Source of the DNA: Bacteroides sp. OF04-15BH
GTDB taxonomy: Bacteria; Bacteroidota; Bacteroidia; Bacteroidales; Bacteroidaceae
DNA length: 64,000 bases
Assembly (NCBI RefSeq): GCF_003477995.1
Contig: NZ_QUEM01000005.1
Location: forward strand, 85,152-149,151
Direction of reading: 5' to 3'
The notes beneath the pieces were generated by a model, which was given only the letters and a program-made list of their open reading frames with translations, ran no database searches and had not been told where the DNA came from. Below are positions 46,543-54,315 of this stretch, piece by piece. The stretch's first letter is position 1. The number at the start of each line of letters is the position of its first letter. The position numbers were made by a program, and so were the translations under genes.

Positions 46543-46908
46543 TTACTCCTTTTTCAGCACTTCATTCAGCTGCTGGAACAAACGCTCCAACTGAAGATCC
46601 TTGCTCTGCATGGCTTTCACCGTCTGCCAACCGGCTTCGGTAAGCGAAAAAATCATCTGGCGCTTGTCTTCCTTATTGATCTCACGCTCGATGAATCCCT
46701 TCTGCTCCACAGCCGTAATAACCTTAGACACACGAGAATTGGACAGACCGATGTATTCGCAGATGGCTCCCGCCGTACGGGGTTTTCCGTCCTTCATGCA
46801 ACAAAGCAGCATCGCTTCGTTGATGGTCATGGAATGAGCCTCAGCAAAGTCCTTCTCAAACTGATAAAGAACCTTATACAAGTCTTTTATGACACAAATC
46901 GATTCCAT
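46543..46908 (-). CDS. MarR-family regulator
   Basis: A 121-residue winged-helix protein: ICEYIGLSNSRVSKVITAVE is the recognition region and FIEREINKEDKRQMIFSLTE the wing. It lies 69 bp upstream of the sulfur-relay enzyme on the same strand, so it most likely controls it together with itself. A TATCTTTG box (46929-46936) that overlaps a short dyad (ATAAG-AA-CTTAT) supports autoregulation. The cysteines in MLLCCMKDG could sense oxidants or reactive sulfur, but this is inference. Confidence 0.85.
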   Translation of the reverse strand: MESICVIKDLYKVLYQFEKDFAEAHSMTINEAMLLCCMKDGKPRTAGAICEYIGLSNSRVSKVITAVEQKGFIEREINKEDKRQMIFSLTEAGWQTVKAMQSKDLQLERLFQQLNEVLKKE

Positions 46909-46928
46909 AATTTCTGATTTTCTTGTCG

Positions 46929-46945
46929 CAAAGATAAGAACTTAT
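46929..46945 (-). promoter_or_regulatory. Promoter box with overlapping dyad before the marR-type gene
   Basis: On the minus strand TATCTTTG (46929-46936) is the -7 box. ATAAG (46934-46938) and CTTAT (46941-46945) form a dyad across it, a fitting site for MarR binding. Confidence 0.5.
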
Positions 46946-47014
46946 TCTAAATAGAAAAAGTTTTTATTGGAAAATATTATTAGAAAACCACATTTTTAAG
47001 AGGATGCAGTTATT

Positions 47015-47416
47015 TTAAACAATCGACAACAGTTTGATCTCGAAAATCAGGGTCGATGCTCCGGGGATGGGACCACAGGCGCGGCGGCCGTATCCTTTCT
47101 CCTGGGGAATATACACAATCCACTTGTCGCCCACGTGCATCTGCTGCAAGGCAATCTGCCAGCCCTCGATGACATCTTTCAGACGGAACGCCTCGGGACA
47201 GGTTCGCTTCCAGGAGTTGTCGAACTCCTTGCCGCCCACCAGCACACCACGGTAGTGCACGGTAACCACACTGTTCAGATTAGGCGAAACGGTGCCTTCG
47301 CCGGTTTCCAACACACGATAAAGAACTCCTCCGGGCAGTTCGTGCACGCCCTCCTGCCCTCTTTTCTCTGCTAAAAAAGCCTCGTTACGGGCTTTGTATT
47401 CTGCTGCTTTTCCCAT
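47015..47416 (-). CDS. FKBP-type peptidyl-prolyl isomerase
   Basis: 133 residues with an FKBP domain at about 30-132: VTVHYRGVLVGGKEFDNSWK, then VIEGWQIALQQMHVGDKWIV and the closing STLIFEIKLLSI are the standard strands and active-site loop. There is no signal peptide, so it should act in the cytoplasm as a folding helper. The PQEKGYGRRACGPIPGAS loop is family-typical. It is followed by the marR-type gene after a 106-bp gap. Confidence 0.92.
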   Translation of the reverse strand: MGKAAEYKARNEAFLAEKRGQEGVHELPGGVLYRVLETGEGTVSPNLNSVVTVHYRGVLVGGKEFDNSWKRTCPEAFRLKDVIEGWQIALQQMHVGDKWIVYIPQEKGYGRRACGPIPGASTLIFEIKLLSIV

Positions 47417-47472
47417 ATTCCTTAATGCTGCATTTCTGAAAAAACTCTTTTCTGTAACTTCTCTTATCGGAA

Positions 47473-47739
47473 TTACTCCATGCCGGCCTGTATCAGCCGC
47501 TCCTTAATCAGCGCCAGATGCGCAATGTATCCGCAAATCGTGACATTAACCTCACGATTCTTCAGCATGGAAATCAGTTGGCTGACCGTAAACCGCAGAT
47601 TCTTGGTATGACTGGACTTATTGATCTGCAACTCGGCTGGCAAACGGTCCATGCGCTCTTCAAACCAGGCTATCAGTTCCTTGACTTCCGCTTTCGTAAA
47701 GTCGGGTTTAAAGGTATAGATATCTTCTTTCTTTTCCAT
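47473..47739 (-). CDS. Small conserved-looking cytoplasmic protein
   Basis: 88 residues from the ATG at 47739 (MEKKEDIYTFKPDFTK); the frame stays open further upstream but that part looks non-coding. It is mostly helical (KAEVKELIAWFEERMDRLPA and ICGYIAHLALIKERLIQAGM) with no signal or motif. I recognise the look of a short Bacteroidales-specific family but can give no function. It lies 56 bp upstream of the FKBP gene on the same strand and may share its transcript. Confidence 0.6.
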   Translation of the reverse strand: MEKKEDIYTFKPDFTKAEVKELIAWFEERMDRLPAELQINKSSHTKNLRFTVSQLISMLKNREVNVTICGYIAHLALIKERLIQAGME

Positions 47740-47947
47740 AGACAAGTACTTTGTTTTGAAAACAACCGACCGGTTCTTCTCCGAACGGTTTTCATCTACA
47801 AAAATACGGTTTTTCAGGCAAACATCATGATTATTTCGCACCGAGTTATAAACAAAAAAAGAGCCGCACTTACTTTTGCAGTAATGCAGCTCTTATAAAA
47901 AGAGGAAGAAACCTCCAGATAATATCATGAATCAACAGGAATCGGAA

Positions 47948-48394
47948 TTACTTTAACTGCGCCTTGTTAAACAAGACATCCTGACTGCCTTTGGTAACCA
48001 TCAACTGTAAGCGTCCGTTTTTCAAAACAGCCTTACAGGTACCTGAGCCTAAATCAATATCACGTCCACCCTTGAAAGTCATCACGGCTGTATTTCCCTG
48101 AACAGACTGGACATGCAACTCATAAGTTTCCAGCAAAGACTGATAACCGCTGGGCTCTACCATATAAACACTCAAGAATCCATTACATTTTGAAGCCTCG
48201 TTAAACTCATTCAATGCCTGCTTCTTATCGACATTCAGAGTCAGCACAAAACGGGCATCGCCATAGGAATTTCTGCCGCTCCAATCCTTATTCCAGGCCT
48301 TATTGGTCTGAGCCAGGGCAAAAGACATTCCTGCTACAAGCAGAATAACCACACAAAGCAATCTCTGCAGATTAAAAACAAATAGCTTTTTCAT
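47948..48394 (-). CDS. Secreted protein of unknown function
   Basis: 148 residues with a signal peptide (about 1-28, LLVAGMSFALAQ). The mature part is beta-rich (ARFVLTLNVDKKQALNEFNE, GNTAVMTFKGGRDIDLGSGT) with a single domain of about 115 residues. No family is recognised. It is preceded by a TATATTTG box on the minus strand at 48488-48495 and stands as a single gene. Periplasmic location is likely. Confidence 0.65.
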   Translation of the reverse strand: MKKLFVFNLQRLLCVVILLVAGMSFALAQTNKAWNKDWSGRNSYGDARFVLTLNVDKKQALNEFNEASKCNGFLSVYMVEPSGYQSLLETYELHVQSVQGNTAVMTFKGGRDIDLGSGTCKAVLKNGRLQLMVTKGSQDVLFNKAQLK

Positions 48395-48487
48395 AATCGT
48401 TCATTATTAAGTAAAACATAATCAAAAAAATATAAGCCATTCTCTGTCCACCGAAAAATCAGAAAGCTTTTTCAGTTCCACAAGGCA

Positions 48488-48495
48488 CAAATATA
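48488..48495 (-). promoter_or_regulatory. Candidate -7 box of the secreted-protein gene
   Basis: TATATTTG on the minus strand, 94 bp before the start; no clear -33. Confidence 0.4.
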
Positions 48496-48540
48496 AAAAC
48501 AAAGACGATTATTCTTCGTTTTTCCATTAAAAAATTTTTA

Positions 48541-48558
48541 GAAAACAATATTGTTTTC
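48541..48558. repeat. 18-bp perfect palindrome
   Basis: GAAAACAATATTGTTTTC is its own reverse complement. It lies between the terminator of the patatin gene and the promoter of the secreted-protein gene, so it may be an operator site. Confidence 0.45.
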
Positions 48559-48570
48559 CCGAAAACAAGA

Positions 48571-48612
48571 AAAGCAACTCTGAGGACTCCAAGTACCACC
48601 AGAGCTGCTTTT
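48571..48612 (-). terminator. Terminator after the patatin gene
   Basis: AAAGCA-CTCTG and CAGAG-TGCTTT arms with one mismatch, 26 bp after the stop. Confidence 0.65.
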
Positions 48613-48638
48613 ATCATTTATATACTTAAAAGCATCAA

Positions 48639-49463
48639 TTATCCCAACACTTTTCGAGCACACTCGTATCCTTCCTGATAGAGGTCTTCCAGCTTTTTGA
48701 TGTTCTTTTCTATGCGGTCAACCACAACCGGATTTTCGGGACGGATCACGATAATCTTGCCTTCTTCCTCCAAACGCTCTACCAATTCCAACTGTTCGTT
48801 ATAGCAGGAACAACGGCGACTGAGCACCACACGCAAACGAGGATATTTCTTATAGATAAAATGAGGAATGCGCAAATCCTTTGTTTTTTTGCGGTAACCC
48901 TTGTTTCGGGTAAGCACCACCACGTTTTTCTCGTATCCCAGCGAACGGGCACGCTCCACGGGAATGGAATCGACAATACCCCCGTCGAGCATCGGAATGC
49001 CATCCACATAGGCTATCGGACAGACATAGGGAAGACTGCTCGAAGCACGGGCAATGGCAATCATGCGGTCCCAGTCCTTCTTCTCCGACAGATAGCAGGC
49101 CTTTCCCGTAAGACAATTGGTGGTGACCATTTCAAACTCTCCCGGATTGTTGCTATAGGCCTCAAAGTCATAAGGCACCAGGCGCTCGGGGAAATCCTGA
49201 TACAGCAGTTTCTGATCCAGAATGCTGTGCTGGGTCCATAAATATTTCATACCGATGAACTGGTACTTTTCCATCATGTCAATATTACTGTATTTGGCCC
49301 GTCCGCGCTGCCCGCTCATATACGACAAACCGTTGCAGGCACCGGCAGAAACACCTACCGTATAGGGAAAAGTAATTCCCTGATCCAGAAAATAATCCAG
49401 CACGCCGCAAGTGAACACTCCGCGCATGCCTCCGCCTTCCAATACTAAACCTGTCTTGTCCAT
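48639..49463 (-). CDS. Patatin-like phospholipase
   Basis: 274 residues from the ATG at 49463 (MDKTGLVLEGGGMRG); upstream codons in the same frame are AT-rich leader. It shows the full patatin set: oxyanion loop GGGMRG, nucleophile elbow VGVSAG with Ser in GxSxG, and the dyad Asp in LDGGIVDSIPV. It should hydrolyse acyl ester bonds of lipids. There is no signal peptide, so it is likely cytoplasmic or peripheral to the inner membrane. The length fits the bacterial YjjU/RssA-like group. It is divergent from the PepP gene. Confidence 0.9.
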   Translation of the reverse strand: MDKTGLVLEGGGMRGVFTCGVLDYFLDQGITFPYTVGVSAGACNGLSYMSGQRGRAKYSNIDMMEKYQFIGMKYLWTQHSILDQKLLYQDFPERLVPYDFEAYSNNPGEFEMVTTNCLTGKACYLSEKKDWDRMIAIARASSSLPYVCPIAYVDGIPMLDGGIVDSIPVERARSLGYEKNVVVLTRNKGYRKKTKDLRIPHFIYKKYPRLRVVLSRRCSCYNEQLELVERLEEEGKIIVIRPENPVVVDRIEKNIKKLEDLYQEGYECARKVLG

Positions 49464-49592
49464 TTTTATTCTCTTTACCTTGTGTTTTACAAAAAAACAA
49501 TTTATCCGGAAATTTTGCTGTTCAGACGTCAAATATAAAACGGTTTGACGACTTTTCCGGACATATTGTTTATAATAATATTTAATTTCATA

Positions 49593-49631
49593 CAAAGATA
49601 GTGATTTTCAAAAATAAAATAACTAATTTTG
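49593..49631. promoter_or_regulatory. Divergent -7 boxes for patatin and PepP genes
   Basis: On the minus strand TATCTTTG at 49593-49600 faces the patatin gene; on the plus strand TAATTTTG at 49624-49631 faces the aminopeptidase gene. Both fit TAnnTTTG. Confidence 0.5.
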
Positions 49632-49668
49632 CTTGATAAACCATTTATTAACCAATTTTGTTACAATT

Positions 49669-51072
49669 ATGTTGTTTGACAAGCAAACGTACGTTGCCCG
49701 CAGAAATGACCTGAAGAAGAAGGTCGGCAACGGAATCATCCTGATTTTCGGTAACAATGATGCCCCATATAACTATCCGGCAAACGTTTATAAATTCAGA
49801 CAGGACAGCTGTTTCCTGTACTACTTCGGACAGCACCGCGACGGACTGGCCGGTATCATTGATATTGACAATAACCGTGAATATCTGATCGGTAACGACA
49901 TCGATATTGAGGACATCGTGTGGTATGGCTCGGTAAACAGTGTGCGCGACATGGCCGATGAGTGTGGTGTGGAATTTACCGCTCCGATGAGCGACCTGCA
50001 GAAACTGGTGGATCAGGCCAAGGCCAAAGGACAGAAGATCCACTTCCTGCCTCCTTACCGCCACGACATCCAGATTCAGATTATGGACCTGCTGGGCATT
50101 CATCCTTCACGCCAGCGCGAAGAAGCATCCCTGTCACTCATCAAGGCTGTAATCGACCAGAGAGCGGTGAAGTCGGATGCGGAAATCGCAGAAATCGAAC
50201 GTGCCTGTGCCATCGGTTATGAGATGCACACCACTGCCATGAAGCTCTGCCGTCCGGGAATCACCGAACAGGAAATCGCCGGTACCATCAGCGGTATCGC
50301 CGCTTCAAAGGGTTGCATGGTGAGCTTCCCATCCATCTTGTCTATGCACGGCGAAATTCTGCACGGCTATCCTTATCCACGTCCTTTGGAAGAAGGCCGT
50401 CTGATGCTTTGCGATGCCGGAGCGGAAACCAACGAAAACTATTGTTCGGACCATACTCGTACCACCCCTATCAGCGGTAAGTTCACCCAGAAGCAGCGCG
50501 ACATCTACGATATCGTAGTGGAATGTCACGATCACGCGATTCAGGTGGCCAAACCGGGAGTGAAGTGGCTGGATGTTCATTTGAGCATCGCAACCATCAT
50601 GACCGAACGCCTCAAGGCTCTGGGATTGATGAAAGGTAATGTAGACGAGGCCGTAGCCAACGGAGCACATGCCTTGTTCATGCCTCACGGACTGGGACAC
50701 ATGATGGGTATGGATGTGCACGATATGGAAGGTCTCGGACAGCAGTATGTAGGTTATGACGACGAGGTGCGCCCATCTTCTCAGTTCGGACTGGCCAGCC
50801 TGCGCTGCGGACGACGCTTGCAGAAGGGTTGGGTTATGACCGACGAACCGGGTATCTATTTCATTCCGGATCTGATTGACGACTGGAAGAGCAAGGGTAT
50901 CAACAAAGACTTCATCAACTTTGAGGTTTTGGAAAGCTATAAGGACTTTGGCGGTATCCGCATTGAGGACGACCTGCTGATTACCGAAGACGGTTGCCGC
51001 TTCCTGGGCAAGGACCGCATTCCTTATCACGCAGCCGATGTGGAGGAATATCTGGCCAAGAACAGAGGCTAA
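49669..51072 (+). CDS. pepP: Xaa-Pro aminopeptidase (M24)
   Basis: 467 residues from the ATG at 49669 (MLFDKQTYVARRND). The N-terminal creatinase-like domain covers about 1-160. The pita-bread catalytic domain follows, with the metal ligands in CDAGAETNENYCSDHTRT, GLGHMMGMDVHD, TDEPGIYFIP and GGIRIEDDLL (two Asp, one His, two Glu). It removes N-terminal residues before proline, with two Mn or similar ions, in the cytoplasm. It is followed 67 bp on by a C1-type peptidase gene, so the two may share peptide breakdown. Confidence 0.94.
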   Translation: MLFDKQTYVARRNDLKKKVGNGIILIFGNNDAPYNYPANVYKFRQDSCFLYYFGQHRDGLAGIIDIDNNREYLIGNDIDIEDIVWYGSVNSVRDMADECGVEFTAPMSDLQKLVDQAKAKGQKIHFLPPYRHDIQIQIMDLLGIHPSRQREEASLSLIKAVIDQRAVKSDAEIAEIERACAIGYEMHTTAMKLCRPGITEQEIAGTISGIAASKGCMVSFPSILSMHGEILHGYPYPRPLEEGRLMLCDAGAETNENYCSDHTRTTPISGKFTQKQRDIYDIVVECHDHAIQVAKPGVKWLDVHLSIATIMTERLKALGLMKGNVDEAVANGAHALFMPHGLGHMMGMDVHDMEGLGQQYVGYDDEVRPSSQFGLASLRCGRRLQKGWVMTDEPGIYFIPDLIDDWKSKGINKDFINFEVLESYKDFGGIRIEDDLLITEDGCRFLGKDRIPYHAADVEEYLAKNRG

Positions 51073-51139
51073 TCCTCCTGAAGATATAGAATCAGAGTTT
51101 ATCAATAAATACATTAATTAATCACTATCAAATCTTTAA

Positions 51140-52345
51140 ATGAAAAAGCAGATTTTACTTTTTGCATTGGCCATCTGCTCTGTAGGAGCATTTGCGCAGG
51201 ACAAGAATGACAACAAGGAAGAGAAGAAGGATGAGGGTTTTGTATTTACTACCGTAAAGGAGAACCCGATCACTTCTATCAAGAATCAGAACCAGAGCGG
51301 AACTTGCTGGTGCTTCAGCTCACTGGCATTCTTCGAGTCTGAGTTGCTCCGTATGGGTAAGGGCGAGCAGGATCTTTGCGAGATGTTCGTGGTACACAAG
51401 ACTATGGAAGACCGCGCAAAGCAGGCAGTACGCACTCACGGTGACGTATCTTACTCTCAGGGAGGTAGCTTCTACGATGTAATGTATTGCATGGACAACT
51501 ACGGTATCGTTCCTCAGGAAGCTATGCCACAGCCGGGAACTCTCTACGGCGACACCCTGCCTAACCACAACGAGGTTGACCTGGTGGCAAGTGCATTTGT
51601 AAAAGCATTGGCAAAGAGCAACATGAGAAAGCTGTCTCCGGTATGGACAAAGGCTTTCAGCGCTATCTACGACGCTTATCTGGGCGAATGTCCTGAGAAG
51701 TTCACTTACAAAGGCAAGGAATACACTCCGAAGAGCTACATGGAGAGCCTGGGTCTGAACATGGACGACTACATCTCACTGACTTCATTCACTCATCACC
51801 CATTCTACAAGCCGTTCGTAATCGAGGTACAGGACAACTGGCGCTGGGCTCAGTCATACAACCTGCCGATTGACGAGTTGATGGAAGTATTCGACAACGC
51901 TCTGAACAACGGTTACACAATTGCCTGGGGTTCTGACGTGAGCGAAGGCGGATTCACTCGCGACGGTGTGGCTGTAATGCCGAACATCAAGGCTGAGGAC
52001 CTGACTGGTTCTGATGCTGCACGTTGGTTGGGTCTGACTCCTTCTCAGCGTTACAACGAGGCTATCAACAAGCCTGCTCCTGAAATGAAGATCACTCAGG
52101 AAATGCGTCAGGAGGCTTATGACAACTGGGAGACTACCGATGACCACGGTATGCAGATCTACGGTATCGCCAAGGATCAGACCGGTAAGGAGTACTACAT
52201 GGTGAAGAACTCTTGGGGTAACGCCGGTAAGTACAATGGTGTATGGTACGCTTCTAAGGCATTCGTTGCTTACAAGACTATGAACATCGTGGTACACAAG
52301 AACGCTGTTCCTAAAGCTATTTTGAAGAAACTCGGTTTGAAATAA
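51140..52345 (+). CDS. C1-family aminopeptidase C / bleomycin hydrolase-like peptidase, exported
   Basis: 401 residues. Signal peptide MKKQILLFALAICSVGAFAQ, so unlike the cytoplasmic PepC of lactic bacteria this enzyme is exported. The catalytic set of the papain clan is complete: Gln and Cys in NQNQSGTCWCFSS, His in TDDHGMQIYG, Asn in VKNSWGN. The length is near the family's 430-450. It trims peptides in the periplasm. Codon use is strongly biased (mostly preferred codons), hinting at high expression. A strong terminator follows. Confidence 0.92.
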   Translation: MKKQILLFALAICSVGAFAQDKNDNKEEKKDEGFVFTTVKENPITSIKNQNQSGTCWCFSSLAFFESELLRMGKGEQDLCEMFVVHKTMEDRAKQAVRTHGDVSYSQGGSFYDVMYCMDNYGIVPQEAMPQPGTLYGDTLPNHNEVDLVASAFVKALAKSNMRKLSPVWTKAFSAIYDAYLGECPEKFTYKGKEYTPKSYMESLGLNMDDYISLTSFTHHPFYKPFVIEVQDNWRWAQSYNLPIDELMEVFDNALNNGYTIAWGSDVSEGGFTRDGVAVMPNIKAEDLTGSDAARWLGLTPSQRYNEAINKPAPEMKITQEMRQEAYDNWETTDDHGMQIYGIAKDQTGKEYYMVKNSWGNAGKYNGVWYASKAFVAYKTMNIVVHKNAVPKAILKKLGLK

Positions 52346-52359
52346 TTCATTCCGCATCC

Positions 52360-52394
52360 AACGGATACGCCAACAACGGCGTATCCGTTTTTTA
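52360..52394 (+). terminator. Terminator after the C1 peptidase gene
   Basis: AACGGATACGCC pairs with GGCGTATCCGTT around a 6-base loop, then T5. Confidence 0.85.
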
Positions 52395-52567
52395 TTTCCC
52401 GCAAAAGCTCCCATCGGTTCATTATTAAAAAGAAATACGAACTGCAAAAAAAACATACCAACACTCCCGGTTCTTGTTTTTTTTTGCTATTTTTACAGAT
52501 TAAAATGGCATGCCCGTTTTTTACGGGAATACCACCTTGGAGACGAAAAAAGAAAAAACAATATATA

Positions 52568-54292
52568 ATGAACTACGAATGGAAATTCAAATCACAAACA
52601 CCCGAGGAAGAGGAAGAAGCCAGACTTCTGGCTAAGGAACTGGGTATCCATCCGGTATTGGGTAAATTGCTCATTCAGAGAAAAATCTATACCGCCAAGG
52701 ATGCCCGGAAATTTTTCCGGCCTCAGCTTACCGGTCTGCACAATCCGTTTCTGATGAACGATATGGAAGTGGCCGTGAAAAGACTGAACAAGGCTCTCGG
52801 AGAGAAAGAACGCATCATGGTATATGGCGACTATGATGTAGACGGATGCACAGCTGTGGCACTGGTCTATAAGTTTCTGCAACAGTTCTACTCCAATATT
52901 GATTACTACATCCCCGACCGGTATGACGAAGGATATGGAGTATCCATCAAGGGAGTGGACTATGCGCACAGCACCGGTGTGAAACTGATTATTGTACTGG
53001 ACTGCGGCATCAAGGCTGTTGAAGAAATTGCCTATGCCAAAGAAAAGGGCATTGACTTCATCATCTGCGACCATCACGTGCCGGATGAGATTCTGCCCCC
53101 GGCACTGGCCATTCTGAATCCGAAACGCACGGACTCCACTTATCCTTACCAGCATCTTTCGGGATGCGGCGTAGGCTTCAAGTTCATGCAGGCCTTTGCC
53201 TTGAGCAACGGCATCGAATTCAGCCAACTGATTCCCTTGCTGGATCTCTGTGCCGTGAGCATCGCATCGGACATCGTACCCATCATGGGCGAAAACCGAA
53301 TTCTGGCTTACCACGGACTGAAACAACTGAACTCTAATCCGAGCATCGGTCTGAAAGCGATTATCGACATTTGCGGACTGGCGGAAAAGGAACTGATGAT
53401 GACCGACATCATCTTCAAAATCGGTCCGCGCATCAATGCTTCGGGAAGAATGCAGAATGGAAAAGAGGCCGTGGAACTGCTCGTGGAAAAGGATTACAAG
53501 GCTGCTCTGGAAAAGGCAAACCAGATAAACCAGTATAACGAGCAACGCAAGGATCTGGACAAGTCGATGACCGAAGAGGCCAATCAGATTGTGGAGAATC
53601 TGCAGGACAAGAACGAGAAAAAGGCCATCGTGATTTATAACGAGGAATGGCATAAGGGAGTGATCGGCATCGTGGCATCACGCCTCACGGAAATCTACTA
53701 TCGCCCGTCGGTGGTGCTGACCCGTACGGATGGTCTGGCCACAGGCTCGGCACGCTCGGTTTCGGGCTTCGATGTGTATAAGGCCATTGAAAGCTGCCGT
53801 GACTTGCTGGAGAACTTCGGCGGTCATACATACGCCGCCGGCCTTTCGATGAAGGTAGAGCACGTGGAGGAGTTCAGCCGCCGCTTTGAGCATTATGTGG
53901 AGCAGCACATTGAACCCGAACAGACCCACGCCATCCTGGATATCGACGGAGTGCTCGACTTCCGCGAAATCACACACAAGTTCCATCACAACCTGAAAAA
54001 GTTCAATCCCTTCGGACCGGATAATCCCAAACCGATATTCAGCACCTTCCATGTGTATGATTATGGCACCAGCAAGGTGGTGGGACGCGAACAGGAGCAT
54101 ATCAAACTGGAACTGGTGGACAACAAAAGCAATAACGTGATGAACGGCATCGCCTTCGGACAGAGCTCGCAGGCACGATACATCAAGACCAAACGCTCTT
54201 TCGACATCTGCTACACCATCGAAGAGAATACGCACAAGCGGGGAGAAGTCCAGCTGCAGATAGAGGATATACGCCCTACCGGAATGGACTGA
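52568..54292 (+). CDS. recJ: Single-stranded-DNA exonuclease RecJ
   Basis: 574 residues from the ATG at 52568 (MNYEWKFKSQTPEEEE); the frame is open to 52484 but the extra part has no family match. The DHH phosphoesterase core is at about 70-330 (VYGDYDVDGCTAVALVY; IICDHHVPDE), followed by DHHA1 (about 360-450, GHTYAAGLSMKVEH) and the OB fold at the end. It degrades 5' ends of single-stranded DNA in RecF-pathway recombination and repair. recQ starts 24 bp on; the pair is functionally linked, since RecQ unwinds the DNA that RecJ trims. Confidence 0.95.
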   Translation: MNYEWKFKSQTPEEEEEARLLAKELGIHPVLGKLLIQRKIYTAKDARKFFRPQLTGLHNPFLMNDMEVAVKRLNKALGEKERIMVYGDYDVDGCTAVALVYKFLQQFYSNIDYYIPDRYDEGYGVSIKGVDYAHSTGVKLIIVLDCGIKAVEEIAYAKEKGIDFIICDHHVPDEILPPALAILNPKRTDSTYPYQHLSGCGVGFKFMQAFALSNGIEFSQLIPLLDLCAVSIASDIVPIMGENRILAYHGLKQLNSNPSIGLKAIIDICGLAEKELMMTDIIFKIGPRINASGRMQNGKEAVELLVEKDYKAALEKANQINQYNEQRKDLDKSMTEEANQIVENLQDKNEKKAIVIYNEEWHKGVIGIVASRLTEIYYRPSVVLTRTDGLATGSARSVSGFDVYKAIESCRDLLENFGGHTYAAGLSMKVEHVEEFSRRFEHYVEQHIEPEQTHAILDIDGVLDFREITHKFHHNLKKFNPFGPDNPKPIFSTFHVYDYGTSKVVGREQEHIKLELVDNKSNNVMNGIAFGQSSQARYIKTKRSFDICYTIEENTHKRGEVQLQIEDIRPTGMD

Positions 54293-54315
54293 CCGGAAAC
54301 GCACCTTAAGATTCT

